This document shows, in pieces, positions 22,342-29,637 of a DNA stretch of 29,637 nucleotides. Position numbers and translations under genes: made by a program. Every line of letters starts with the position of its first letter. The stretch's first letter is position 1. The stretch spans positions 1 to 29,637 of the forward strand of contig JBFXGJ010000026.1 in the NCBI GenBank assembly GCA_050178135.1. Reading direction: 5' to 3'. Below the pieces are notes generated by a model. It made no database searches and was not told the origin of the DNA. It saw nothing but the letters and a program-made list of their open reading frames with translations. Source of the DNA: UBA288 sp050178135 (GTDB taxonomy: Archaea > Halobacteriota > Methanomicrobia > Methanomicrobiales > Methanospirillaceae).

Positions 22342-22990
22342 GCGAAACGCCCGTTTTCATCCCCCAGGAGAGAGTCGAAACGCGATCACTCAGCAGTTCT
22401 CTTTGTTCGTTCCACGCCCGGATACTTGGGTGAAATTCGACCCCCGATCCCGTTCGATCTTCGACGGGAGACGCACATATCGCAGAGTACCTGCGACACT
22501 GTGACTGTTCAATCCCCGGAGTTACCCGTGAATCCTAACGTTCGACCTGTGCCGTCACCATGTTCAGTTCACCTCGTCATATGTGCGCAGTCATGTCTGC
22601 AGAAATCGCGCGAATACACGATCCTTCCCAAGATTGGTGACATACCGGAAGACTCGATTGGACCACGGTCTCATAACCGTAGAGTCGTTGTCACCTGTGA
22701 CGTGTCTCTCCTCGAGTCCATGGTGCCAGAAGAGTCAGGGATGATGAAATTTATCCAAGAAAGTGGTCCAAGTGGGGTCCTGCGTGACCTGCGAGGAATC
22801 CCGGTCGCTCGATCGAGCGGTGGTGGTATGGAGATTTCACGTAAAGTAGTTAAATAAGACCGCGCAAGTATACTCCACGTCCCGTTCTGAGCTCGATATT
22901 CCGGTATTATCGAGGCTGAAATTGGAATCCGGGTCCAATCCGTTATCCAAATTGGGAGATGCAGGGGGATGACGACGAGCAACGTGTCCT
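22342..22990. other. Intergenic stretch before the hybrid kinase
   Basis: One 143-codon frame (22426-22857) is open, but its codon use is less biased than that of the neighbouring genes, and its translation has no recognisable domain, so I do not call it. TTAAATAA at 22850-22857 is a good TATA box for the hybrid kinase gene, with a predicted leader of about 110 nt. The leader contains an ATG at 22969 that opens a 27-codon frame overlapping the kinase start. Confidence 0.45.
22850..22857 (+). promoter_or_regulatory. TATA box of the hybrid kinase gene
   Basis: TTAAATAA predicts transcription from about 22880, giving a leader of about 110 nt before the GTG at 22991, unlike the leaderless starts seen for other genes in this window. 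Confidence 0.5.
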
Positions 22991-25351
22991 GTGGGGTTCG
23001 AGATTCGATCCTCGCGGGATCCAACCAGGGAGGCGGCGATCACGGACCCTGAGGCGCTTCGTGTTCTGCTGGTCGAGGACAATCCCGGCGATGCCCGACT
23101 TGTTCGAGAGATGCTAGCAGAGATGAACACCGAACGGTACGATACTGTTCCGGTCGGTCGGCTTGCCGACGCACTTCGATTCCTGAGTGAACAGCCGTTC
23201 GACGCTATCCTGCTCGACCTGAATCTCCCGGACAGCTATGGGCTCGCTACCCTGATCAAGATCAGGTCCGTGGCACCGCATGTGCCCGTGATCGTCGTCT
23301 CCGGCCTTGCCGACGAAGAGATGGCGATCCATGCCCTCCGGGAGGGGGCATACACCTACCTGGTCAAGGGCCAGATGAACGGATACCTCCTGAATCGATC
23401 AATCCGCTACAGCATCGAGCGTGAGCGGACCGAGCAGATTCAGCAGCTGAAACGTGCCCGGGAGTACGCGGAAAATATCGTCGATACCATCCGCGAGGTC
23501 CTGATCGTGCTCGATAACCGGCTGCGCATCGTATCGGCGAACCGTTCGTTCTACGAGACGTTCCAGACGGTCCCCGAGAAGATCGAAGGGCGCTTTGTAC
23601 ACGAACTCGCCGACCAGGTTTGGAACATCCCCGAGTTCCTGGCCCTCCTCGAACGAATACTGATGCACTCCTTCCAGCATGAAGGACTTGAGCTCGATCA
23701 CGAGTTCCCGGGTCTCGGCCGTCGAGTGATGCTGCTGAATGCCCGGTGGGTCTACGAGGAGAAGGGCGAGACCGACCGGATACTGCTCACAATGTCCGAT
23801 ATCACCGAGAGGAAACGGGCCGAGGAAGCCCTTGCTGCCGAGAAAGAGAGGCTGGCAGTGACCCTCTGGAACATCGGTGAGGGGGTCATCGTGGCCGATG
23901 TCCGCGGTTCGATCGTCCTTATGAACCGGACGGCCGAACAGCTGACCGGGTGGACTGCAGAAACGGCGACCGGACGAGAGATCACCGAAGTCTACAGAAC
24001 CGAGGATGAGAGAACTCGAAAGCCCTGTGGGAATCCCGTTGCCCAGATCCTTCATCGAGGCTCCCAGAAGGATCGGGGGAGACATCGCCTGCTCATCTCC
24101 CGGGACCAGTCGGAGCACCCCCTCGGCGAGACGCTTGCCCCCGTTCGGGACAGCCGTGGCGACATCATCGGCGTCGTGATCGTTTTCCGGGACCTTTCAA
24201 CCGAGCGGAGGATCGAGGAGGACCTAGCCAAGAACGAGCGCCTGGAGTCCATCGGAGTGCTCGCCGGTGGTATCGCCCATGACTTCAACAATACACTGAC
24301 TGCGATCGAGGGGAACATCATCGTCGCGAAGGCCCACCTGAAGGTGGATCATAAGGCATACGAACGTCTTGTCGAGGCTGAAAAGGCAGCTCACCGCGCG
24401 CGAAACCTGACACGCCAGCTCCTGACCTTCGCCCGTGGGGGAAAGCCGATTAAAACTATCTTGAATATTGGCGATATCGTCCGGGACTCGACCCTGTTTG
24501 CCCTCTCTGGATCCACTATCCGGCCGGAACTGGTGATCCCCGTGGACCTCTGGCCAGTCGAGGCAGACGAGGAGCAGCTCAAGCAGGTGTTGCACAACCT
24601 TGTGAGCAACGCCGACCAGGCGATGCCGGACGGCGGTCGCCTCACCGTAACCGCCGAGAACGTGGTGATTGGTGACGACGAGGTCCTGACGCTCCTGGGC
24701 GGGGAGTACGTGCGGATCATGGTCTCGGATACCGGGACCGGCATCCCGAGGGAGTTGGTCTCGAAGATATACGAGCCCTATTTCACCACAAGGCAGTCCG
24801 GGAGCGGGTTGGGCCTGACCGTCACTCACTCGATCATCCGGAACCACGGGGGCACCATCGAGGTCGAGTCCAGCCCCGGCGCCGGCACGACCTTCATCGT
24901 CTACCTGCCGGCGACCCGCAGGGTCGTTTCACCGGCGCCGGAGACTTCGGACCGTCCCGTCGGCGGGAACGAACGGTTGCTCTGGATGGACGACGAGGAG
25001 ATGATCCGGGAGGTCGGCAGCGAGATGCTCCAGGTCCTCGGGTACAGAGGAACGTTCACCCGCGACGGGGCCGAGACACTCGCCACCTTCGAGCAGGCCA
25101 TCGCCGACGGGACCCCCTTTCAGGCGGTGATACTGGACCTGACGACGGTGGACGGGCTGGGTGGCGTGGAGACGATCCGACGCCTGTTCGAGATCGATCA
25201 TCGGGTCCGGGCGATCGTCTGCAGCGGTTACTCGAACGACCCTGTGATGGCGAATTTTCGGGAATATGGGTTTCTGGGAGTGCTGCCGAAGCCGTTTTCG
25301 CTCCAGGATCTGGATGCACAGTTGCGTCGGGTGATCGGCGGATCCAGTTAA
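22991..25351 (+). CDS. Hybrid histidine kinase REC-PAS-PAS-HisKA-HATPase-REC
   Basis: A 786-residue cytoplasmic hybrid kinase. An N-terminal receiver lies at about 23-140 (phospho-acceptor D76 in LLDLNLP), then PAS domains at about 155-275 and 285-405. HisKA has H430 in GGIAHDFNN, and the HATPase shows NLVSNADQA, DTGTGIP and GSGLGL (about 530-650). A C-terminal receiver lies at about 665-783 with D716 in ILDLT, in the DLTTVDGLGG context common in archaeal hybrid kinases. It probably takes phosphate from an upstream kinase through the first receiver and relays it internally to the last. The start is uncertain: GTG 22991 is the first start codon after an in-frame stop, without a clear ribosome-binding site, and the receiver begins only 23 residues later. 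The gene converges on mntP. Confidence 0.88.
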   Translation: MGFEIRSSRDPTREAAITDPEALRVLLVEDNPGDARLVREMLAEMNTERYDTVPVGRLADALRFLSEQPFDAILLDLNLPDSYGLATLIKIRSVAPHVPVIVVSGLADEEMAIHALREGAYTYLVKGQMNGYLLNRSIRYSIERERTEQIQQLKRAREYAENIVDTIREVLIVLDNRLRIVSANRSFYETFQTVPEKIEGRFVHELADQVWNIPEFLALLERILMHSFQHEGLELDHEFPGLGRRVMLLNARWVYEEKGETDRILLTMSDITERKRAEEALAAEKERLAVTLWNIGEGVIVADVRGSIVLMNRTAEQLTGWTAETATGREITEVYRTEDERTRKPCGNPVAQILHRGSQKDRGRHRLLISRDQSEHPLGETLAPVRDSRGDIIGVVIVFRDLSTERRIEEDLAKNERLESIGVLAGGIAHDFNNTLTAIEGNIIVAKAHLKVDHKAYERLVEAEKAAHRARNLTRQLLTFARGGKPIKTILNIGDIVRDSTLFALSGSTIRPELVIPVDLWPVEADEEQLKQVLHNLVSNADQAMPDGGRLTVTAENVVIGDDEVLTLLGGEYVRIMVSDTGTGIPRELVSKIYEPYFTTRQSGSGLGLTVTHSIIRNHGGTIEVESSPGAGTTFIVYLPATRRVVSPAPETSDRPVGGNERLLWMDDEEMIREVGSEMLQVLGYRGTFTRDGAETLATFEQAIADGTPFQAVILDLTTVDGLGGVETIRRLFEIDHRVRAIVCSGYSNDPVMANFREYGFLGVLPKPFSLQDLDAQLRRVIGGSS

Positions 25352-25391
25352 AACCAGCTTCATCCACCGTTTCCCGTCCAATCACAACCTG

Positions 25392-25952
25392 TCAAGCCAT
25401 CATGTGTGAGACGAGGATCCGCAGCCCGATGCCGATCAACACGATCCCCCCGACAACCTCCATCCTTCTTCCAAACTGCTCGCCGAGTCGCGAACCGAGT
25501 AGTCCCCCTGCAAGGGAGACGATGAATGTCACGCCACCGATCAGTGCCGCTGGAACCAGAATTGGTTCGTCGAGGACGGCAAGCCCGATTCCGACGGCGA
25601 GGGCGTCGATACTGGTCGCGAGCGCAAGGATCAGGATGAGACGGAGCGGTAAATCCTGACTCCTTTCTTTCTCTTCTCCGGACAGGGACTCGTGGATCAT
25701 TCGCCCCCCGATCACCGCGAGTAAAAGAGCTGCTATCCAGTGATCGACGCTCTCGATCAGCGCGGCGAAGGACGAGCCGATATACCAGCCGACGATGGGC
25801 ATCAGGGCCTGGAAGAGGCCGAAGAAGAGGGCCATGATCAGCACCTCTCGAACCCGTTGTGACGAACTGAGAGCCGCACCGCGGCCGATGGAGACCGCGC
25901 ATGCGTCCATGGAAAGTCCGATTGCGACGAGGAGAACCTCGATGGGGTCCAT
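25392..25952 (-). CDS. mntP: MntP-type manganese efflux pump
   Basis: A 186-residue membrane protein with six hydrophobic segments in two repeated halves. The diagnostic acidic motifs are SMDACAVSIGRG near residue 14 and TSIDALAVGIGLA near residue 113; their Asp residues are needed for Mn2+ export in MntP. The length and the two-fold repeat match the family. It lies 9 nt after the DedA gene, whose stop region provides GAGGGG as its ribosome-binding site, so the two are co-transcribed. No manganese riboswitch (yybP-ykoY type) is evident upstream of the pair. Confidence 0.92.
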   Translation of the reverse strand: MDPIEVLLVAIGLSMDACAVSIGRGAALSSSQRVREVLIMALFFGLFQALMPIVGWYIGSSFAALIESVDHWIAALLLAVIGGRMIHESLSGEEKERSQDLPLRLILILALATSIDALAVGIGLAVLDEPILVPAALIGGVTFIVSLAGGLLGSRLGEQFGRRMEVVGGIVLIGIGLRILVSHMMA

Positions 25953-25961
25953 GGATGCCCC

Positions 25962-26621
25962 TCAGAGACGTCGTAGCCTCTTTGAGAACTGGTCCCGGTA
26001 CTGACGGAGCACCTCGACGCCGATGACCACGAAGCTGGCGATGATGATCAGGACGATAATCAGGGTCAGGTTGTCACGGACGAACGGAATGTTTCCAAAG
26101 AAGAACCCCCCGCCGACAAAGAGACAGACCCAGGTGATACTCCCGGCCAACTCCCATTTTGCGAACTCGACGTAGTTCATCTTCCCGAGGCCCGAAAGGA
26201 ACGGGGTGAAAGTCCGGACAATCGGTACGAAGCGGGCAAGGAAGATGGATTTCTTGCCGTGCCTGTCGAAGAATTCCTGTGTCGAACGCACGTATTTCGG
26301 GCGGATGATACGGTTGTCCCAGGCGAGAATCCTGTCTCCCAGGTGATGGCCGATCCAGTAGTTCGTATGGTCTCCAGCCACGGCGGCCAGGAGAAGGAGC
26401 GGGATGAGCACCCGGATGTCGAGGACGCCAACGCCTGCGAACGCTCCTGCGACAAAGAGGAGCGAGTCCCCCGGGAGAAAGGGGGTCACTACCAGGCCTG
26501 TCTCGATGAAGATGATCAGAAAGAGAAGGCCATAGGTCCATGTGCCGTACTGCTGGATCACGGGGAGGAGAAAATCGTCCAGGTGAAGAAGGACATCCAG
26601 GAGCCCGATCAGTGACGACAT
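25962..26621 (-). CDS. DedA-family membrane protein
   Basis: A 219-residue DedA/SNARE-associated membrane protein. Family hallmarks are the ETGLVVTPFLPGDSLLF segment near 40-56, the GDHTNYWIGHHLG segment near 83-95, and FLARFVPIVRTFTPFLSGLGKM near 126-147, with the arginines conserved in DedA proteins. Several members are lipid scramblases or flippases, such as those for C55-isoprenyl phosphate carriers; the archaeal substrate is unknown. The ATG at 26621 is preceded directly by GGTGAG and by a TATA element about 28 nt upstream; the frame upstream of it is a shadow. It is the first gene of the DedA-mntP pair. Confidence 0.92.
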   Translation of the reverse strand: MSSLIGLLDVLLHLDDFLLPVIQQYGTWTYGLLFLIIFIETGLVVTPFLPGDSLLFVAGAFAGVGVLDIRVLIPLLLLAAVAGDHTNYWIGHHLGDRILAWDNRIIRPKYVRSTQEFFDRHGKKSIFLARFVPIVRTFTPFLSGLGKMNYVEFAKWELAGSITWVCLFVGGGFFFGNIPFVRDNLTLIIVLIIIASFVVIGVEVLRQYRDQFSKRLRRL

Positions 26622-26645
26622 CTCACCACAATTTGATCCCGATAC

Positions 26646-26655
26646 CATATATACG
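26646..26655 (-). promoter_or_regulatory. TATA box of the DedA-mntP operon
   Basis: The minus strand reads CGTATATATG here, centred about 28-30 nt before the ATG at 26621, giving a leader of a few bases at most. Confidence 0.6.
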
Positions 26656-26664
26656 TGGACTCGG

Positions 26665-26946
26665 ATGCAGTTTCTCCGTGCAGGGCTGGCAGCTCCAGTA
26701 AAGGCAGAACGATTGGTCTCCACGCACCTCTCGTTCTGTCCCGGCGTGATGTTCGAGGCGGGTCGGCTCCACACCCTGCTCGGTCCCCCCTCCGGTATCG
26801 AGTTAATCGTGCATCAGCCCATGGTCGGCAGGTTCTCCGCCGGTTGCATCTGCCCAGACTCCTCCGTGCTGACCGATTATTCATCCCGGTTAGGGCACCG
26901 ATGTCGGCATGTCCGGGTCCACACCGATCATAACCTCCTCTGGTAA
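26665..26946 (+). CDS. Doubtful small open frame
   Basis: A 93-codon frame without a recognisable domain. From about residue 18 its codons end mostly in G or C, like the true genes, and the translation contains SFCPGVMFEAGRL and GCICPDSS. A few Cys and His residues are spread through it. There is no clear ribosome-binding site, and the TATA element just upstream is better placed for the opposite strand. It may be a small unknown gene, a remnant or noise. Confidence 0.25.
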   Translation: MQFLRAGLAAPVKAERLVSTHLSFCPGVMFEAGRLHTLLGPPSGIELIVHQPMVGRFSAGCICPDSSVLTDYSSRLGHRCRHVRVHTDHNLLW

Positions 26947-26966
26947 CTCGTCTGCGCGCTGGAACT

Positions 26967-27218
26967 GTGCATCATGCCTGGGCACGCCCCCCCCTGGAAA
27001 CAGCGGATGGCGTGGTGATTCGCCGGCTCTCCGATCACCTCCGAGTTCGTTCGGCACGTGCGATGACGGTCCTCTACGCCCGCCTTTCCTACATGTCGTT
27101 CGACCGGTTCACTCGCCTTGCAGACCGGTCATTTGCGGTAATCGAGACCCCAATGATGTTCCTGTCGAAACGTCGACGAACGAAGGTCCCCGGGAAGACT
27201 GCGCTCCCGCTGGCATGA
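26967..27218 (+). CDS. Doubtful small open frame (GTG start)
   Basis: An 83-codon frame with gene-like codon use and a basic, Arg-rich translation including RLSDHLRVRSARAM and SKRRRTKVPGKT. No domain is recognised. It lies 20 nt after the previous doubtful frame, in another reading phase, so the pair could be two small genes or one frameshifted remnant. The start is not supported by a ribosome-binding site. Confidence 0.22.
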   Translation: MHHAWARPPLETADGVVIRRLSDHLRVRSARAMTVLYARLSYMSFDRFTRLADRSFAVIETPMMFLSKRRRTKVPGKTALPLA

Positions 27219-27284
27219 ACTGTCCTGGAACGACGGCTTTCTCATCCCGTGGTGTCGCGTCCTCGTCGGCCAGTAAAGAAATAC

Positions 27285-27292
27285 TTTTATAG
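27285..27292 (+). promoter_or_regulatory. TATA box of the thermosome gene
   Basis: TTTTATAG preceded by the purine-rich AAAGAAATAC (possible BRE) predicts transcription from about 27310-27317, that is a leader of roughly 15-20 nt before the ATG at 27331. Confidence 0.7.
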
Positions 27293-27302
27293 AACCATAA
27301 TG

Positions 27303-27322
27303 CACCTGTACAGACATAGGTG
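27303..27322 (+). promoter_or_regulatory. Inverted repeat overlapping thermosome start region and ribosome-binding site
   Basis: CACCT (27303-27307) and AGGTG (27318-27322) form a 5-bp inverted repeat with a ten-base spacer. The right arm is the likely Shine-Dalgarno sequence, 8 nt before the ATG. It may be an operator at the transcription start, or, if the left arm is transcribed, an RNA hairpin hiding the ribosome-binding site. Confidence 0.4.
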
Positions 27323-27330
27323 TGATCAGT

Positions 27331-28941
27331 ATGTCGCAGGTGCTTGGAGGACAGCCCATCATCATTCTCAAAGAGGGCACGACCCAGACCCGGGGGCAGG
27401 AAGCTCTCGGCAACAATATCGCAGCCGCGAAGGCGGTCGCGAACGCAGTTCGGTCGACTCTCGGTCCGCTCGGGATGGATAAAATGCTCGTGTCGGGGAT
27501 CGGGGACATCGTGATCACGAACGACGGAGCGACGATCGTCGACGAGATGGATATCGAGCACCCGGCCGCGAAGATGATGGTCGAGATCGCCAAGACTCAG
27601 GACCAGGAAGCCGGAGACGGCACGACCTCAGCGGTTGTTCTCGCCGGTGAGCTCCTTTCCGAGGCCCAGAAACTCGTCGCCGACAGTGTCCACCCTACCA
27701 TGATCGCCGCGGGCTACCAGAAGGCTGCCGAGAGGGCTGCTGCCTTCCTCGCGTCCTTCGCACAGTCCGTGGGGCCGTCCGACACCGCACTTCTCCGCCG
27801 AATCGCGATGACTGCGATGACCGGCAAGGGGGCAGAGGTCGCAATGGACCAGTTCGCCGACATGGTCGTCAAGGCGATCGGGATGGTCGTGGACGAGGAT
27901 GGGTCTGTCGACCCGGACTTCGTCAAGGTCGAGAAGAAGGTTGGCGGCTCCTTCGACGACTCAGTCCTGGTCGAGGGGATCGTCCTGTTGAAGGAGCGTG
28001 TCCACCCGGCGATGCCGAAGAAGGTTGAGGATGCCCGGGTTCTCCTCCTGAACGTGCCAATCGAGTATAAGAAGACCGAGTCGAACGCGAAGATCAAGCT
28101 GACCGCCCCCGGTCAGGAGCAGGCATTTATCGAGAACGACGAGCGGATGAGCCGTGATATGGCCGAGAAGGTGATCGGCACCGGTGCAAACGTTATCTTC
28201 TCCCAGAAGGGGATCGACGACCTCGCCCAGCATCACCTTGCAAAGGCTGGCATCCTGGCGGTTCGGCGGCTCAAGACGTCGGACCTGAAGCGGCTGTCCC
28301 GGGCTACCGGCGCTAGTATTCTGACGACGCTCGACGACATCCAGCCGGAGAGCCTCGGGTGTGCCGGTATCGTCGAAGAGCGGATCATGGCCGCCGATGA
28401 AGTGATCGTGGTCGAGCGGTGCCAGAATCCTCGCGCAGTGACGATCCTCCTCCACGGAGGTACCGAGCACTCTGTCGACGAACTTGAGCGCGCGGTCCAC
28501 GATGCGATTCGAGTGGTCGGCATCGTCGTCGAGGACGGGAAGTACGTCGTCGGAGGCGGTGCTCCCGAGGTCGCCCTCGCCCGTGAACTTCGCGAGTACG
28601 CCGTCACGATCGGCGGGCGAGAGCAGCTGGCGGTCGAGGCGTTTGCGCGTGCCCTCGAGGTGATCCCGAGGACGATCGCCGAGAACGCTGGACTCGACTC
28701 GGTTGACGCGCTGGTCACCCTCCGTGCAGCTCACGAGGCCGGAGAACAGAATGCAGGGATCGATGTTCGGACCGGCGAGGCGGTCGATATGGACGATGCC
28801 GGTGTCGTCGAACCCCTGCGTGTGAAGACGCAGGCGATCGCATCTGCCACTGAGGCGGCGGTGATGATCCTCCGGATTGACGACATCATCGCTTCGTCGA
28901 AGGAGCATGGGCCGGAAGGTGGGGCACCCGGTGACTACTGA
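27331..28941 (+). CDS. ths: Thermosome subunit (group II chaperonin)
   Basis: Archaeal group II chaperonin subunit, 536 residues, that assembles into the double-ring ATP-driven folding chamber. Visible motifs are LGPLGMDKM (44-52), TNDGATI (63-69) and the ATP-site GDGTTSAVVLAGELL (95-109). VVGGGAPEVALAREL in the second equatorial part and the apical-domain segments between them also match. The C-terminus ends in GGAPGDY and lacks the long Gly-Gly-Met tail of some thermosomes. I took the ATG at 27331, since AGGTG lies 8 nt before it; the three codons upstream are probably untranslated. It has its own promoter and is followed by T-tracts. Other subunits are not in the window, so whether the complex is homo- or hetero-oligomeric is open. 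Confidence 0.97.
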   Translation: MSQVLGGQPIIILKEGTTQTRGQEALGNNIAAAKAVANAVRSTLGPLGMDKMLVSGIGDIVITNDGATIVDEMDIEHPAAKMMVEIAKTQDQEAGDGTTSAVVLAGELLSEAQKLVADSVHPTMIAAGYQKAAERAAAFLASFAQSVGPSDTALLRRIAMTAMTGKGAEVAMDQFADMVVKAIGMVVDEDGSVDPDFVKVEKKVGGSFDDSVLVEGIVLLKERVHPAMPKKVEDARVLLLNVPIEYKKTESNAKIKLTAPGQEQAFIENDERMSRDMAEKVIGTGANVIFSQKGIDDLAQHHLAKAGILAVRRLKTSDLKRLSRATGASILTTLDDIQPESLGCAGIVEERIMAADEVIVVERCQNPRAVTILLHGGTEHSVDELERAVHDAIRVVGIVVEDGKYVVGGGAPEVALARELREYAVTIGGREQLAVEAFARALEVIPRTIAENAGLDSVDALVTLRAAHEAGEQNAGIDVRTGEAVDMDDAGVVEPLRVKTQAIASATEAAVMILRIDDIIASSKEHGPEGGAPGDY

Positions 28942-28948
28942 TCGCCCC

Positions 28949-28958
28949 TTTTTTCTTT
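28949..28958 (+). terminator. Thermosome gene terminator
   Basis: T6 followed by CTTT begins 8 nt after the stop. CGCCC before it (28944-28948) and GGGCG after it (28964-28968) could also pair around the T-tract. Confidence 0.55.
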
Positions 28959-29061
28959 AAAATGGGCGGTCCAAGGAGCAACTCCGGCCTTTTCTTATCT
29001 CCAGTTCATTCTTTCGTTATGAGAATAACCCGCCTCGACCCCATTCTCCCTGTTGGTTAAG

Positions 29062-29067
29062 AAAAAA
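29062..29067 (-). terminator. T-tract after the phosphohexomutase gene
   Basis: Six A on the plus strand give U6 in the minus transcript, about 30 nt after the stop at 29098. A plus-strand T6 at 29094-29099, overlapping that stop, may give the thermosome transcript a second termination site. Confidence 0.4.
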
Positions 29068-29097
29068 TGAGTGCGGGCGATTGAGTATACACCTTTT

Positions 29098-29637
29098 TTA
29101 TATCTGCATCGCCTCCCGAATAAGGCGTTCGTACTCCTCTTTCAGAGAATTGACGTCTCCGTGACGCGCCTCGGCGTAGAGACGGATCTTCGGCTCGGTG
29201 TTGGACGGACGCACCAGAACCGCGTAATCCTCGGTTGTCACCTTCAGACCGTCGGTCGTGTCGGGTTCGAGCCGGGCCAGTCGTTCGGCAAGTCGGCCCA
29301 TTACGACCTCCGTAGGTGCAGTCAGCTGGATCGAGTGTTCGACGTAGGGGAAATCAGGGATGGCGTCGGCGATCTCTGACAGCCGTTCTCCCCCGGAGAC
29401 GACTTCGGCAAGGGCGAGGCTCATAGCGAAGGGGTCGTCAGAGTACTGGAACTCGGGCAGGAAGAAGTGTCCGGACCGCTCTACACCGAGCACTGCGGAC
29501 TCATTCTTGACCCGATTCGCAATGAAGTCGTCGCCGACACGCTCTCTTTTCACCCGGAATCCTAGGGGAAGCAATCGCTCCTCGAGGACCATGGAGCAGT
29601 CGAAACCGGAGATTATGAGGTTCCCGGCTCGATAGCG
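29098..29637 (-). CDS. glmM: Phosphohexomutase, C-terminal part (probable phosphoglucosamine mutase)
   Basis: The frame runs off the right edge, so only the last 179 residues are here and the start is outside. The sequence belongs to the alpha-D-phosphohexomutase family. GVERSGHFF is the sugar-binding loop (usually GExSGH), and RPSNTEPKIRLYAEA is the phosphate-binding loop of the last domain. The wording of the last motif is closest to archaeal GlmM, which interconverts glucosamine 6- and 1-phosphate for UDP-GlcNAc synthesis. Phosphomannomutase or phosphoglucomutase activity is possible, as archaeal members are often broad. The active-site serine lies in the missing part. It converges on the thermosome gene. 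Confidence 0.85.
   Translation of the reverse strand, partial: RYRAGNLIISGFDCSMVLEERLLPLGFRVKRERVGDDFIANRVKNESAVLGVERSGHFFLPEFQYSDDPFAMSLALAEVVSGGERLSEIADAIPDFPYVEHSIQLTAPTEVVMGRLAERLARLEPDTTDGLKVTTEDYAVLVRPSNTEPKIRLYAEARHGDVNSLKEEYERLIREAMQI

Larger units (their letters stand above)
26622..27330. other. Stretch between DedA and thermosome genes with doubtful frames
   Basis: Apart from the two promoter regions at its ends, this stretch has no gene I can identify. Two plus-strand frames, 26665-26946 (93 codons) and 26967-27218 (83 codons, GTG start), show codon use much like that of the real genes here but no known domain. They may be small unknown genes or remains of one broken gene. Confidence 0.4.

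Noticed and set aside
22426..22857. 143-codon frame before the hybrid kinase
   Set aside because: Its codon use is less biased than that of the neighbours, it starts with TTG, and no domain or ribosome-binding site is seen; it is kept only as part of the intergenic entry.
27961..28908. 315-codon minus-strand frame opposite the thermosome gene
   Set aside because: It is antisense to a highly conserved chaperonin, and its long length is explained by codon bias.
1..29637. CRISPR array, insertion sequence, phage or plasmid genes
   Set aside because: I saw no regularly spaced direct repeats, no transposase or integrase, and no terminal inverted repeats with target duplications. Reading by eye could miss diverged remnants.

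Overview
The window reads as chromosomal DNA of a methanogenic archaeon, most likely a GC-rich member of the Methanomicrobiales. The evidence is cofG (F420 cofactor biosynthesis), an archaeal thermosome subunit, an archaeal PurS/PurQ pair, a methanogen-type ferredoxin:thioredoxin reductase catalytic chain, a PGF-CTERM surface protein, an SGNH protein with what looks like a DUF3821 domain, and TATA-box promoters about 25 nt upstream of leaderless or short-leader starts. The genus is inferred from family knowledge, not from any search.

Layout. 1-339 holds no supported gene. 340-3296 is a tight plus-strand operon: cofG, purC, purS, purQ and a ferredoxin:thioredoxin reductase chain, mostly with overlapping stops and starts. 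A SIMPL/DUF541 secreted protein (3358-4107) converges on an unrecognised four-helix membrane protein with a Cys-rich tail (4406-5362, minus). After an 811-nt stretch without genes comes a minus-strand HTH plus three-PAS regulator (6174-7520), then tRNA-Val(UAC) at 7636-7708. A YkgJ-type cysteine-cluster protein is translationally coupled to a small Cys protein (minus). Divergent to them is a two-gene ABC exporter (8678-10359), which converges on a right-handed beta-helix surface protein (10356-11324, minus).

11375-16074 is minus strand: an ATP-NAD kinase-like protein directly behind trpB2, and a large membrane-anchored SGNH-hydrolase protein. Plus strand resumes with a HAD phosphatase and a 716-aa Eco57I/TaqI-like DNA methyltransferase relative whose catalytic motifs are degenerate. 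19415-25351 is a signalling island: a PAS histidine kinase, three stand-alone receiver proteins and a hybrid kinase (REC-PAS-PAS-HisKA-HATPase-REC), none with a DNA-binding output domain. dedA and mntP (minus) follow, then a 709-nt stretch with two doubtful small frames, the thermosome gene (27331-28941, plus) and the 3' part of a phosphohexomutase running off the window (minus).

Most genes are housekeeping or ordinary methanogen accessory genes. The points most worth a second look are the methyltransferase-like protein that has lost both its NPPY and SAM-motif-I signatures, the output-less phosphorelay island, the unidentified Cys-tailed membrane protein with a structured upstream region, the SGNH protein lacking the usual DxxH aspartate, and an inverted repeat that includes the thermosome ribosome-binding site. 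I saw no CRISPR array, insertion sequence or phage gene.
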